Source of the DNA: Lachnospiraceae bacterium
Lineage (GTDB): Bacteria > Bacillota > Clostridia > Lachnospirales > Lachnospiraceae
Direction: 5' to 3'
Assembly (NCBI GenBank): GCA_011959105.1
Contig: BLLU01000188.1
Span: forward strand, 1 to 50,447
DNA: 50,447 bases
Shown here: piece by piece, positions 23,333 through 32,736 of the stretch
Layout: each line of letters begins with the position of its first letter
How positions within the stretch are numbered: position 1 is the stretch's first letter
Notes under the pieces: generated by a model
What the model was told of the DNA's origin: nothing
The model's input: only the letters and a program-made list of their open reading frames with translations
Database searches by the model: none
Made by a program: the position numbers and the translations under genes

Positions 23333-23836
23333 ATGGGATTATTTGGAAATGGCAAGGATAACGCAATGGCGGCAGCAGTAGAGGCGGCAAACCAGGCAGA
23401 GGAAACCATGGAGCAGCAGGAGGCAGCAGGAGAGGCAGAGGAGAGCAAAGTGATCGAAATGCCCAAAAGAAAGCTCTTTGCACTGTGGGAGGTAGGAGGG
23501 CAGAGCTATAAGCTGAAGCTGAAAACCTCTGCCATTGTGGAGCTTGAAAGCAAGTATAAAACCAATTTAATGAATATCATGGGATCCGGCCAGGGCGGGA
23601 TGCCTGCTCTCTCTGTAATGTTGGATGTGGCCCATGCCGCAATGAAGGACTGGAACCACGGGATCACCAAAAACGGGGTGATGGACATTTTCAACAGATA
23701 TATTGAGGAGGGCGGCTCTCAGTTATCATTTTACATGACAGTATACATGGAGATCTTCACGGTGAGCGGTTTTTTCTCTGTAAATCTGAGCAATCAGATG
23801 GGAGAAGCCCTTCAGGAAGCTCAGGAAACCATGTAA
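23333..23836 (+). CDS. Tail assembly chaperone (gpG-like)
   Basis: The 167-residue product has a helical N-terminal extension and a core (SYKLKLKTSAIVELESKYKT) like other gpG-type chaperones. It binds the tape measure protein during tail assembly. A TTTTTTC slippery heptamer at 23770-23776, in the right frame, would let some ribosomes enter the next frame and make the longer GT form. Confidence 0.82.
   Translation: MGLFGNGKDNAMAAAVEAANQAEETMEQQEAAGEAEESKVIEMPKRKLFALWEVGGQSYKLKLKTSAIVELESKYKTNLMNIMGSGQGGMPALSVMLDVAHAAMKDWNHGITKNGVMDIFNRYIEEGGSQLSFYMTVYMEIFTVSGFFSVNLSNQMGEALQEAQETM
23770..23776 (+). promoter_or_regulatory. Candidate -1 programmed frameshift site
   Basis: In the gpG frame the codons read GGT TTT TTC, that is the heptamer T TTT TTC. 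A -1 slip enters a frame that stays open through the rest of gpG and joins the 23866 gene in phase. The geometry, about 20 codons before the gpG stop, is that of lambda-type G/GT frameshifting. Confidence 0.7.
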
Positions 23837-23865
23837 AAGAGCCTGAAACAGTATCAGAGGCAATA

Positions 23866-24354
23866 ATGGGGCTGTACCCTGCATTTTTGGATGCCGGGTA
23901 TGGCCCTGAGTATTTTTGGGAGCTGAGCCTGGGAGAGGTGAGCGATCTCCTGGAAAGCTATGCCAGGAGGAAAGAGCACGAACAGAAAAAGCGGGAGGCA
24001 GAGCTGAAGGATCAGATCATGCTCCTCTTCAATCAGGCCATACAGATCGGCAATGTGGTTGGGAGGCTCATGGATAACAAGGTGGCCATCCGGCTCCCGA
24101 AAGAGTATTACCCGGAATTATTTGGAAATGAGGAGGAAAAGACAAATTTCACCGAGCAGGAAGATGCAGGGGATAAGCGCAAACTGAGCCCGGAAATGGA
24201 GTTACACAAGGCAAGAATGGATGACTTTATCTTCAGGCACAACATGGCCATGAGGGAACGATTGGCCAGGGAGCGAGGTGAAGAGAACAGTGGAAGGAAT
24301 GACACTGGAACGGCTGCAAGTGATCATAGAGGCACAGACACGGGCCTATTATGA
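23866..24354 (+). CDS. Second tail chaperone (GT extension)
   Basis: The 162-residue frame (MGLYPAFLDAGYGPEYFWEL...) lies in the -1 frame relative to gpG. Its ATG has only a weak GAGG site, and the frame is open upstream to the slippery site at 23770, so it is probably made mainly as a gpG-GT fusion. The core is charged and helical. It overlaps the tape measure start. Confidence 0.78.
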   Translation: MGLYPAFLDAGYGPEYFWELSLGEVSDLLESYARRKEHEQKKREAELKDQIMLLFNQAIQIGNVVGRLMDNKVAIRLPKEYYPELFGNEEEKTNFTEQEDAGDKRKLSPEMELHKARMDDFIFRHNMAMRERLARERGEENSGRNDTGTAASDHRGTDTGLL

Positions 24355-27300
24355 GGAACTGCAAAAGGTACAGCAGCAGACCAAAAAAGCAACCAGTGCA
24401 GTTGAAAAGCAAACAGAAAAAATAAAGAGTGCATTTGGCAAAATTGGGAAGGCGGTGGCGGTTGCCTTTTCTGTAACGGCGCTCATTAGTTTTGGGAAGA
24501 GCTGCATTGAGTTGGGCTCTGACCTGGCAGAGGTGCAGAATGTGGTGGATGTCACATTCGGAGCAATGTCTGAAACTATAAACCATTTTGCCAGGGATGC
24601 ACTAGAGCAATTCGGCCTATCTGAAACAAGCGCCAAGAAGTACACCTCAACATTGGGGGCCATGCTGAAATCCATGGGAATTGCCACGAACCAGGCGGCA
24701 GAAATGTCCATGGAAATGGCGGGGCTTGCGGCAGATATGGCCTCTTTTTATAACCTGGAAACGGATGTGGCATTTGAGAAAATCCGATCCGGAATATCAG
24801 GGGAAACCGAACCTCTGAAACAGTTGGGGATCAATCTGTCTGTGGCAAACCTGGAAGCCTATGCCCTGAGCCAGGGCATGACGAAGGCTTATAGCGCAAT
24901 GTCACAGCAGGAGCAGGCGATCCTCAGGTATAACTATCTCTTATCGGTGACAGCGGATGCACAAGGCGATTTTGCCCGCACTTCAGATGGGTGGGCTAAC
25001 CAGGTGCGGATCCTCACTGAAAGATTTAACGCTCTGAAGGCGGCCATTGGGCAGGGCCTCATTGCTGTACTGACACCGGTGATCCGGGTGCTCAATCAGC
25101 TATTGGCCAAAATTTTGACAGTAACCGATGCCTTCAGCAATTTCATAGCGAAGATCACCGGAAAGAATACCAAAACCACAACCTCAGTGAATGAAATGGG
25201 AGGGGCCCTAGATTCAGCAACGGATTCAGCGGGAAGCCTCTCAGGGGCCACGGATAAGGCCGGGAAATCCGCAAAAAAGGCAGAGGAGGCTTTTCATGGC
25301 CTGGCTTCCTTTGATGAAATTCACAGCCTTACAAAGGCAGCAGAGGACAGCGGAAGCGACGGATCCGGGGGAGGCGGTGGAGGAGGAGCTTCAGGAGGAG
25401 CGCTCTCAGAGAGTATTGTGGATGCAGCAAACGAAGCAGACGCAACACTGAACCCGGTACTGGAAAAGATTTGGAACCGGATGAAGGAGCTTGCCGAGCT
25501 CTTCAAGAAGGGATTTAAGGCAGGCCTGGGAGATGTAACCCTGGAGCCTTTAAAGCAGGCCATTGAAGGAATTAAGAAGAGCCTGAAAGAGATTTGGACG
25601 GATCCCGCCGTATTGCAAGCGGCCAATAATTTCCTGAATACATGGGCCTATTCTTTGGGGCAGCAGGCAGGAGCGGCGGCGAGCATAGGGATCACGATAG
25701 CCACAAACCTATTGGGCGGCCTGAATAAGTACCTGGATCAGAACAAAGAGCGGATCAAGCAGCACATTGTTAGCATGTTTGATATAAGCTCAGAAATTGT
25801 GAAGATGCAGGGGGATTTTGCTCAGGCGGCGGCCAATATCTTCTCTGTATTTGGAGGAGAGAACGGGCAGCAGGTAACGGCCAACATAATAGGGATTTTT
25901 GCCAATGCGGCCATGGGTGCAGCCGAGATCGGGGCTAAGCTGTACCGGGATATAACGGATATAATTACAAGGCCCTTTATAGATAATCAGGATAAATTTA
26001 AAACGGCCCTGGATGGCACCCTGGGAGTGCTGAGCGGCTTTTTGGGGAATATCAAGCAAGTGGTGGATGACACCTTTAGCAAGGCGAATGAGGTGTATGA
26101 TCAGCATGTGGCCCCCATGTTCAGCTCACTGGCAGCAGGGCTCAGCAGCATAACCGGGAAATTACTGGATGCATATAACTCATATATTCTCCCGGTACTG
26201 GAAGGCCTTCAGGCGAAGGTGAAGCCGCTGATTGATGAACACATACAGCCCGCAATTAACAAGGGCCTGGAACTGATCGGAAAGATAGCGGATGCAATAA
26301 AGGATATTTGGGAGCAGACGCTTCAGCCATTCATTGAGTGGTTTATTGCCACGGTGGCCCCGTACATAGCGGCGGCCCTGGATACGGTGGGAAGTGTTTT
26401 CCTGACAGTGGCCGGTGTGGTTGCTGATGTGATCGGGAATATATTTGACGCATTGGGCGGCCTGATTGATTTTATAGCCGGAGTGTTTACTGGTGACTGG
26501 CAGAGGGCATGGGAAGGAATTAAAACCTTTTTCTCTGCAATATGGGATGCCATAAAGAATATAGTGAGCGCTGTGTGGAGTGCGATCAAGGCCATTATTT
26601 CCACGGCCCTGGGAGTAATCTCTTCAGTTATCAGTGCGGTGCTGAACACAATCAAAACCATTTTTTCAACCATTTGGGAGGCGATCAAAACTCTCATAAA
26701 TACAGTGTGGAATGCCATAAAAAGCATAATCAGCACCACGATCAACACGATAAGCACGATCATAAGCACTGTACTGAATGCGATAAAAACAACCTTCAGC
26801 ACGATTTTTGAGAGCATAAAGAATACAGTAACAACAATTTTTAATGCAATCAAAACCTTCATAACTACAACAATCAATACCATAAGCACCACGCTCAGCA
26901 CTGTGTTGAATATCATCAAGACTACCTTCAGCACAATACTGGAAAACATAAAAAATACAGTTACAACCGTATTCAATGCAATCAAGGCCTTCATAACCAC
27001 AACCATAAACACAATAAGCACCACACTCAGCACCGTACTGAATGCGATCAAGACTACATTCAGCACGATACTGGAAAGTATAAAAAATACAGTTACAACG
27101 GTTTTCAATGCCATAAAGAGCACGATCACCACAATCATAAATGCGGTGAGCACTACGATCAGCACTGTGCTGAATAGTATCAAAACCACTTTTAGCACAA
27201 TCCTGAATAGTATCAAAACAACCGTAAATACCATTTTCAATGCTATAAAGAGCACGATCACCACGATAATGGGAACGATTCAGAGCGGAATAAGCACAGC

Positions 27301-27859
27301 CCTGAGCAGTATCAAAACAACGTGGAGTAATATGTGGGAGAGCATGAAAACCACGGTGATCAATATCTTCAATGGCATTTGGAGCTCTATAAAAGGGGTG
27401 ATAAATTCCATAATTGGAGGAATTGAGAAAATGGCAAACGGAGTGATCAATGGTATTAACGGAATGATCCGGGCGCTGAATAACCTGAGCTTTGATGTGC
27501 CGGATTGGGTGCCGGGGATAGGAGGGAAAACATTTGGCTTTAATATCTCCACAATAGGCAATATATCCATTCCAAGGCTTGCAAAGGGCGGTGTGGTAGA
27601 CCAGGCCACTATTGCAATGGTAGGAGAGGCCGGGCAGGAGGCGGTTGTGCCACTTGAAAACAACACCGGATGGATGGATAAGGTGGCGGCCAGGATTGGG
27701 GAAATTATCTCAATGAATCTGAGGGCTATCATTGGAGAAATGGATGGCGCTGAGGAGTGGCAGACAATTCACACAACCGTATTGCTTGACAGTAAAACAC
27801 TGGTGGAACAAACAGACAAATACAGACGGAGAAAAGGCTATCAGATGGCCAACGCATAA
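24278..27859 (+). CDS. Tape measure protein
   Basis: The 1193-residue protein (or 1186 from ATG 24299) sets tail length. It has an N-terminal coiled coil, a conserved tape measure region (DVTFGAMSETINHFARDALE then QLGINLSVANLEAYA), a Gly-rich hinge, four near-perfect 44-residue repeats (residues 821-996), and a C-terminal segment VDQATIAMVGEAGQEAVVPL common to many tape measures. It is the longest gene of the phage. Confidence 0.96.
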   Translation: MKRTVEGMTLERLQVIIEAQTRAYYEELQKVQQQTKKATSAVEKQTEKIKSAFGKIGKAVAVAFSVTALISFGKSCIELGSDLAEVQNVVDVTFGAMSETINHFARDALEQFGLSETSAKKYTSTLGAMLKSMGIATNQAAEMSMEMAGLAADMASFYNLETDVAFEKIRSGISGETEPLKQLGINLSVANLEAYALSQGMTKAYSAMSQQEQAILRYNYLLSVTADAQGDFARTSDGWANQVRILTERFNALKAAIGQGLIAVLTPVIRVLNQLLAKILTVTDAFSNFIAKITGKNTKTTTSVNEMGGALDSATDSAGSLSGATDKAGKSAKKAEEAFHGLASFDEIHSLTKAAEDSGSDGSGGGGGGGASGGALSESIVDAANEADATLNPVLEKIWNRMKELAELFKKGFKAGLGDVTLEPLKQAIEGIKKSLKEIWTDPAVLQAANNFLNTWAYSLGQQAGAAASIGITIATNLLGGLNKYLDQNKERIKQHIVSMFDISSEIVKMQGDFAQAAANIFSVFGGENGQQVTANIIGIFANAAMGAAEIGAKLYRDITDIITRPFIDNQDKFKTALDGTLGVLSGFLGNIKQVVDDTFSKANEVYDQHVAPMFSSLAAGLSSITGKLLDAYNSYILPVLEGLQAKVKPLIDEHIQPAINKGLELIGKIADAIKDIWEQTLQPFIEWFIATVAPYIAAALDTVGSVFLTVAGVVADVIGNIFDALGGLIDFIAGVFTGDWQRAWEGIKTFFSAIWDAIKNIVSAVWSAIKAIISTALGVISSVISAVLNTIKTIFSTIWEAIKTLINTVWNAIKSIISTTINTISTIISTVLNAIKTTFSTIFESIKNTVTTIFNAIKTFITTTINTISTTLSTVLNIIKTTFSTILENIKNTVTTVFNAIKAFITTTINTISTTLSTVLNAIKTTFSTILESIKNTVTTVFNAIKSTITTIINAVSTTISTVLNSIKTTFSTILNSIKTTVNTIFNAIKSTITTIMGTIQSGISTALSSIKTTWSNMWESMKTTVINIFNGIWSSIKGVINSIIGGIEKMANGVINGINGMIRALNNLSFDVPDWVPGIGGKTFGFNISTIGNISIPRLAKGGVVDQATIAMVGEAGQEAVVPLENNTGWMDKVAARIGEIISMNLRAIIGEMDGAEEWQTIHTTVLLDSKTLVEQTDKYRRRKGYQMANA
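26738..27265 (+). repeat. Four tandem 132-bp repeats in the tape measure gene
   Basis: Units begin at 26738, 26870, 27002 and 27134. Each encodes 44 residues made of four 11-residue motifs, e.g. TINTISTTLST / VLNAIKTTFST / ILESIKNTVTT / VFNAIKSTITT. More divergent copies lie on both sides. The 11-residue period is known from tape measures. Gain or loss of a unit would change tail length. Confidence 0.9.
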
Positions 27860-27877
27860 GGAGGGGAGAGAGAACGC

Positions 27878-28249
27878 ATGGCGGCAAAATATCATAATAT
27901 TCTGATTGTGGGCGGGGTATCTCTCCCCGATCCCTCTCAGATGACTATATCCGATTATGACATATCGGAGAGTGAGAGAAATGCCAACGGAAAAATGGTA
28001 TCTCAGATCATACGGGAGGACGTGCATAAAATTGAGTGTAAATGGTTCGTGCTCAGGCCGGATGAATACATGGTAATAAGGCGGGCAATAAAGAAAAAGT
28101 TTGGGCTGAGCGTGAATTTTTTCATACCGGATCAAAATGCCGGAGGAAGCCTGGAAATGTATGCCGGGGATAGAAAAACACCCATTTACACCTATGAGGA
28201 GGGGAGGCCGGTATATAAAGATTTTACAGTAAACTTAATTGAAATGTAG
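27878..28249 (+). CDS. Tail protein after the tape measure
   Basis: The 123-residue product (YHNILIVGGVSLPDPSQMTI ... VHKIECKWFVLRPDEY) has the size and place of a small distal tail component. ATG 27878 follows GGAGGGGAGAG. The fold looks beta-rich. Assignment rests mostly on position. Confidence 0.65.
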   Translation: MAAKYHNILIVGGVSLPDPSQMTISDYDISESERNANGKMVSQIIREDVHKIECKWFVLRPDEYMVIRRAIKKKFGLSVNFFIPDQNAGGSLEMYAGDRKTPIYTYEEGRPVYKDFTVNLIEM

Positions 28250-28259
28250 GTGATGCAGT

Positions 28260-30500
28260 ATGCAATATGTAAGTACCGAGTACAAGGAGGGCATGAAGCA
28301 GGCGGCCCGGAATAAATCATATATGAGGATCAGCCTGGGCCTGATAAACCAGGCGGCCCAAACGGCGGCAGAGGTGCAGAATGTAGGATATACATATTTT
28401 GCCGATCTCATTAAGCCTCTGAGCACAGAGGCGGTGAATAAAATCTATGCAACCTATGAGAATGATTTTTCAAAGGTGGATCGCTCCATGTATTTCCTGC
28501 CCAGGAATGGGCCGGGGAAGAGCTTTTATAATGCCGGCATGGTAACAGAGGCATTATGCGGCCAGGGGCAGCAGCCGGTGGTTATCATTCATTTCAATAC
28601 ACTGGATCCATTGGATATAAAGGGCCTCACCCTGGAATTGGGGGAGGCTTACCCGGTGGAGCTCACGGTGGAAACGGATGAAGGCATTTTCAACTATGAG
28701 AACGATTCACCCACATTCAAGACAGAGGACACCTTCAACAACACCACATTTATGAAAATATATCCAAGGAAAATGAAAAACGGGATCGCCAGGTTCCGGA
28801 TCCTAAATATCGTATTTGGGATCGGAATCACGTTTGACAATGAGAAGATAGTGAGAGCTGAAATGAAGAGCCACATTTCCCCTATATCGGAGAGCCTGCC
28901 AAGTGTTGACTTTAGCGTGACCATAGAAAACATGGATAAATACTATAATGTGGATAATGATGACAGTGCCATCAACTACATGGAAACCGGCCAGGAAATG
29001 GCTGTATATTACGGGTACACCCTGAACAATGGAAGCATTGAGTGGGTAAAGGGAGGCACTCTCTTCATGCAGGAGTGGAGTGCTGATGATAAACTGGCAA
29101 AGTTTGGCGCTGTGGATATTTTTGAGTATATGAATGATGAATATAAAAGGGGAGAGTACCGGCCTGAAGGTATCTCTCTTTTTGATTTGGCGGTGGACGT
29201 GTTTGAGGATGCGGGTGTGCTCCCGGAGGGGTACTGGATCGATCCATATCTGAAAAAGGTTATAGTATACAATCCGCTGCCCATGGTGAAACACAAGGAA
29301 TGCCTTCAACTCATTGCCAATGCCGGGAGAAGCGTGGTAATGCAAAACCGGGATGGAATTATCATGCTGAAATCCTCTTTTGAGCCGGAGAAGGAGGTGG
29401 CGGCAAACCAGGTGGCAGAGTACGGCAGTATTGAGTGCCTGCTGAAAGAGCGGCCATATTCTGAATATGCGGCATTTGAGCAGAATTATTCCCAGGTAGG
29501 CAGGCAGCAGTATTTTATGCCCAGGGGGAAGAATTTCATGGAGGTGGGCTATGTAAGCGAATCCATAAGCAATGAGGAGGGATATTTTGAGGAGAACCCG
29601 GTGATCACCCTCACCATGGAAAGCGCCTATACCTTTTACAACTTAACTCTTCTTTTCGGAAGCATTCAGCCGGTGGAATTTACGATCACCACATTCAACG
29701 ATGGGAAGCGCCTGAAGCGGTTCAAAAGCAAGAGTATCACGGAAAAAACCATAGTTTACTATGATTTTATAGACACCGACAAAATAGAAATTGAATTTAC
29801 CAGGGCAAAGCCGCACAACCGGATCCACCTGAAGCAGATTCTTTTTGGAAGTCAGACGGATTATAGGCTCACCTATGACGATCTAACGGCCACACCCAAC
29901 GGCACCAAACTGGAAAAGGTGAAGGAGCTGAGGGTGATCCGGACAATCTACACAAGAGGCACAGAGCTGAAGGATCTCACAACGGAAGAAACCATATTGG
30001 CAGCAGGAGAAGTGAGGGAATTTGAAATAAATTTCGGTAATGCGGTGCATAACCTCTCAGCGGTGTGCATGATAAATGAGGCTATTCAGGATTTTGGGGC
30101 CGTGGTGGTGGAAAGTAGCTCTTACTGGTGCAAAGTCAGGATCACAAAGCCCCCGGCCAAGGATACCAAGACGGTGATCACGGTGCGGGGATATGAGTAC
30201 AACATCACCACTTCTCAGGAAACCACAAAGCTGAATAACAGCGGCAGCATTCAAACCTGGAATAATCCGCTCATAAGCTCAGCAGAGGACGCTAAGAACC
30301 TGGTGGAATGGGTGGGGGCCTACTACAAGGGCGGCAATCAGTATGAATTGAAGTACCGGGGAGATCCGATCCTGGATACCAATGATCTTGCATACCTAGA
30401 AAGCCGGTATGTAGAGAATTTAATGATAAGGCTTGAAGATGTAGGCTTGAACTATTCCGGGGCCCTGAGCGGTACACTGGTGGCAAGGAGGCATGTGTGA
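28260..30500 (+). CDS. Distal tail/baseplate hub protein
   Basis: The 746-residue protein is beta-rich, with a duplicated module: SMYFLPRNGPGKSFYNAGMV and later QYFMPRGKNFMEVGYVSES occur in similar settings. The middle (ISPISESLPSVDFSVTIENM) resembles tail-hub segments. It would form the tail tip under the tape measure. ATG 28260 has AGGTGATG upstream. Its stop overlaps the next gene. Confidence 0.75.
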   Translation: MQYVSTEYKEGMKQAARNKSYMRISLGLINQAAQTAAEVQNVGYTYFADLIKPLSTEAVNKIYATYENDFSKVDRSMYFLPRNGPGKSFYNAGMVTEALCGQGQQPVVIIHFNTLDPLDIKGLTLELGEAYPVELTVETDEGIFNYENDSPTFKTEDTFNNTTFMKIYPRKMKNGIARFRILNIVFGIGITFDNEKIVRAEMKSHISPISESLPSVDFSVTIENMDKYYNVDNDDSAINYMETGQEMAVYYGYTLNNGSIEWVKGGTLFMQEWSADDKLAKFGAVDIFEYMNDEYKRGEYRPEGISLFDLAVDVFEDAGVLPEGYWIDPYLKKVIVYNPLPMVKHKECLQLIANAGRSVVMQNRDGIIMLKSSFEPEKEVAANQVAEYGSIECLLKERPYSEYAAFEQNYSQVGRQQYFMPRGKNFMEVGYVSESISNEEGYFEENPVITLTMESAYTFYNLTLLFGSIQPVEFTITTFNDGKRLKRFKSKSITEKTIVYYDFIDTDKIEIEFTRAKPHNRIHLKQILFGSQTDYRLTYDDLTATPNGTKLEKVKELRVIRTIYTRGTELKDLTTEETILAAGEVREFEINFGNAVHNLSAVCMINEAIQDFGAVVVESSSYWCKVRITKPPAKDTKTVITVRGYEYNITTSQETTKLNNSGSIQTWNNPLISSAEDAKNLVEWVGAYYKGGNQYELKYRGDPILDTNDLAYLESRYVENLMIRLEDVGLNYSGALSGTLVARRHV

Positions 30501-30501
30501 A

Positions 30502-31263
30502 ATGGAATGGATAACACCAAAAACAGACTGGATGGCCAGGCAGGATGAAGCCGGGAACTATGCCGGGGATTATTTCAACACCGTGGACTTTAACCGGATC
30601 AAGAATAATATTGAATTTTTGGGGGCCGTGGCCCGTAAGTTTTGGCCGGTATTTGTGAGGGCAATGCCGGATCGGAAATATGAGGAATACCCTTTTGCTG
30701 ATGAAATAAACACTCTTTCAGATAATTTGGAGGCGATCAATGCCTTTGTAAATTGCGAGATAGGCCAAAAAACGGTATATGAGGAGAATGGTGCATTTAT
30801 TGGCTATGACGATCTAAACCGGTTAGAATCGGCCTGCCTGAAGCTGTATGAGGTTATGTGGAACCTCTACACACGGCCAGTAAAGCTCCCTTTTCGTTTG
30901 GGGGCTTTTTATTATCCCTTAAAGAATCCAAGGATACCACGGCCAAAAGAGCCGGAGCGGCTCAGGCTCCCATTTGGATTGGGCACAAGGTTGGGCGGGG
31001 CATATTATCCATTCAAAGCCCCTTCAGCATATGAAGAGCCTCAGGTGGTAACAGAATTGAGAAGGCTTCCCTTCAGGTTGGGCGATCAGTATTTCCCGCT
31101 GAAGGATCCGGAGATACCACGGGAGGAAGAAAAAGAAATCAGAGAGAGGAGGTTGCCTTTAATTGCGGGCCGTGAATATTTCCCGTTTGGGAATCCACGG
31201 GAACCGAAAAGAAAAAGAACGCTGCCCAGGAGATTGGGCGGCAATCATTTATTTAACGAATAG
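30502..31263 (+). CDS. Tail-tip protein with four C-terminal repeats
   Basis: The 253-residue product (start ATG 30502; ATG 30493 is also in frame but too close to the ribosome site) has an N-terminal region found before tail-fibre genes (KTDWMARQDEAGNYAGDYFN). After residue ~135 come four copies of a Pro/Arg-rich motif: LPFRLGAFYYPLKNP, LPFGLGTRLGGAYYPF, LPFRLGDQYFPLKDP and LPLIAGREYFPFGNP. I do not know this repeat. It may be a linker or adaptor for the diversified protein encoded next. Confidence 0.7.
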   Translation: MEWITPKTDWMARQDEAGNYAGDYFNTVDFNRIKNNIEFLGAVARKFWPVFVRAMPDRKYEEYPFADEINTLSDNLEAINAFVNCEIGQKTVYEENGAFIGYDDLNRLESACLKLYEVMWNLYTRPVKLPFRLGAFYYPLKNPRIPRPKEPERLRLPFGLGTRLGGAYYPFKAPSAYEEPQVVTELRRLPFRLGDQYFPLKDPEIPREEEKEIRERRLPLIAGREYFPFGNPREPKRKRTLPRRLGGNHLFNE

Positions 31264-31272
31264 GAGGGCATT

Positions 31273-32232
31273 ATGTCAGTATTAAAAACAGATTATGTGG
31301 ATGACGTGATCAACAAAGAGCTTGCGGCAGATCGCAAGTTTGGAGAGGTGCAGAACGAGGATGGCACCAAGAGCTATAATGACGTAACACCGTACACCCA
31401 GGAAGGGGATGAATACGGTGCAGAGCAGATCAATTTTGAGAATAAGCATACCAATTATGCCATAGAGGCAGCAGATCGCACCTATGAGGGCCGGGATCTT
31501 ACAGTGGAATTTGCTGAGGAGATTGCCGGATTTTCTGATCCGTGGCGGTGGATTAAAACCAGGCTTGCAGCCCATAACATTGATGGCCTGCATGTAGAGG
31601 ACTATATACCCATTTACATGGGGAATTATCTGATCAAAATGCAGATTGCCGGTATAAATACATATACACGGTGCTGTGATCAGGAGGTAGGGTGGCATAT
31701 TGATTGGATCTCAAAAGATTGTTACCCGGATACTGTGCAATGGTTCACTTCAAACGATAACAACGGAACCTCAGCGGATCCTTATCCCTATAACAAGTCA
31801 ACCGTGAAGAGCTTCCTGGCCGGATTAGAGGCAAAGCTCCCGGCAGAGGTGCGGGCGGTTATCAGCTCCAAGCGGTTCCTTTTAGAGCAGAGATATTCTG
31901 CATCCGGAAAGCTGAATGATTCAACCTCATGGGGGTGGCAGGATTTAGGGAAACTGTGGATCCCGTGTGAATATGAAGTGTTTGGCTCACTGATTTGGGC
32001 AACAAAGCCATGGGGAGAAGGCCAGGCGGTGCAGTATCCGATTTTTGCGAACAGTTGGAAGAATCGGATCAAGGGGGCCGGTGACGGAGGAAGCCGGGCC
32101 AACTGGTGGCTGCTGTCTGTGTGTGCGGGCATTTCTACCAATGCCTGCCTTGTCTACGGCGATGGCGGTGCCAGCAACGACAGCTGCTCCAACGCTTATC
32201 GGGTGCCCGTCTGCTTCCGAATCACGGAATAA
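31273..32232 (+). CDS. DGR target tail-tip protein (DUF6273-like, variable C-terminus)
   Basis: The 319-residue product has an N-terminal part (MSVLKTDYVDDVINKELAAD; then GDEYGAEQINFENKHTNYA), probably for attachment to the tail, and a C-terminal DUF6273-like domain (LPAEVRAVI, KLWIPCEYEVF) that ends in the variable lectin-like segment WWLLSVCAG...YRVPVCF. It likely is the receptor-binding protein whose tip is varied by the retroelement. ATG 31273 follows TAGGAGGGC. Avd, template and reverse transcriptase follow directly. Confidence 0.9.
   Translation: MSVLKTDYVDDVINKELAADRKFGEVQNEDGTKSYNDVTPYTQEGDEYGAEQINFENKHTNYAIEAADRTYEGRDLTVEFAEEIAGFSDPWRWIKTRLAAHNIDGLHVEDYIPIYMGNYLIKMQIAGINTYTRCCDQEVGWHIDWISKDCYPDTVQWFTSNDNNGTSADPYPYNKSTVKSFLAGLEAKLPAEVRAVISSKRFLLEQRYSASGKLNDSTSWGWQDLGKLWIPCEYEVFGSLIWATKPWGEGQAVQYPIFANSWKNRIKGAGDGGSRANWWLLSVCAGISTNACLVYGDGGASNDSCSNAYRVPVCFRITE
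32095..32217 (+). repeat. DGR variable repeat 1
   Basis: Aligned without gaps to the template at 32737-32859, this 123-bp segment differs at 13 sites, every one a template adenine (to T, G or C). Nearly all are in AAY codons, so no stops arise. The 3' CGGGTGCCCGTCTG block is identical. One A-to-C near the end changes the template's TGA to TGC in both variable repeats, and likely marks the fixed IMH/IMH* difference. Confidence 0.97.
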
Positions 32233-32244
32233 TCATGGATCAAT

Positions 32245-32267
32245 CCCGCCCCCTTCCCAGGGGCGGG
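32245..32267 (+). other. Post-VR hairpin, likely DGR target-recognition element
   Basis: CCCGCCCC (32245-32252) pairs perfectly with GGGGCGGG (32260-32267), an 8-bp stem with a 7-nt loop, 27 nt after variable repeat 1. No T-tract follows. The template repeat has no such hairpin. Matching element at 7036-7053. Confidence 0.78.
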
Positions 32268-32295
32268 GTATAATTTGCGAAAGTGAGGAAAGAGC

Positions 32296-32703
32296 ATGAG
32301 TGTATTGGCAAGGCTCAGGAGCGCCTCAAAATTGGATGTGTTGGATCTTGCGGAGGAAATAAGAGCAGAGGCCACAAGGTTGGTATGGAATACCAATATA
32401 GTGCCTAAAGGGTGGCGGGATATATTTGCAAAGCCAATGTGTGTGCTGTGCCACAAGCTCTATACTCAGATCCGGGCAGCTAACAGAATATGGAGCACCA
32501 CGGAGGAATTAGTGGAGAAGAGGAAGGCAAAGGCCCAGGAAGCTATTGACACCTTGCGGGATATTTATGATCTCATAAATTACCTGGCCACTACTTTGCC
32601 GGTGGATTGGAACCGATTTGATCCGCTCCTGAATTTAATGCTGAAGGAAGAGGGAAAGCTGAAGAATTGGAAGGACAACACGAAAATAGTTAAAAGAAAA
32701 TAA
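32296..32703 (+). CDS. avd: DGR accessory variability determinant (Avd-like)
   Basis: The 135-residue product is basic and all-helical (VLDLAEEIRAEATRLVWNTN; LCHKLYTQIRAANRIWST; IDTLRDIYDLINYLATTL), matching the four-helix-bundle family of Avd/S23-like proteins. Avd pentamers bind the reverse transcriptase and template RNA. It lies between the target gene and the template, the usual place. ATG 32296 follows GAGGAAAG. Confidence 0.85.
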   Translation: MSVLARLRSASKLDVLDLAEEIRAEATRLVWNTNIVPKGWRDIFAKPMCVLCHKLYTQIRAANRIWSTTEELVEKRKAKAQEAIDTLRDIYDLINYLATTLPVDWNRFDPLLNLMLKEEGKLKNWKDNTKIVKRK

Positions 32704-32736
32704 TAAAATATCGGTTATCCGCTGTATTTTTCGCAC

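Noticed and set aside
26323..27264. Long open frame (313 codons) on the - strand
   Set aside because: It is the reverse complement of the repetitive tape measure region; its composition (runs of V/I/L) mirrors the repeats and it has no ribosome site.
32045..32299. Overlapping + frames in both variable repeats (also 6869-7072) encoding similar Cys-rich peptides
   Set aside because: Their similarity comes from the shared template sequence; the lectin-like frame is the one with conserved context upstream and adenine changes avoiding stops.
32663..32710. Dedicated promoter for the DGR template RNA near TTGGAA and TTAAAA
   Set aside because: The boxes match the consensus poorly; read-through from the late operon is enough to explain transcription.
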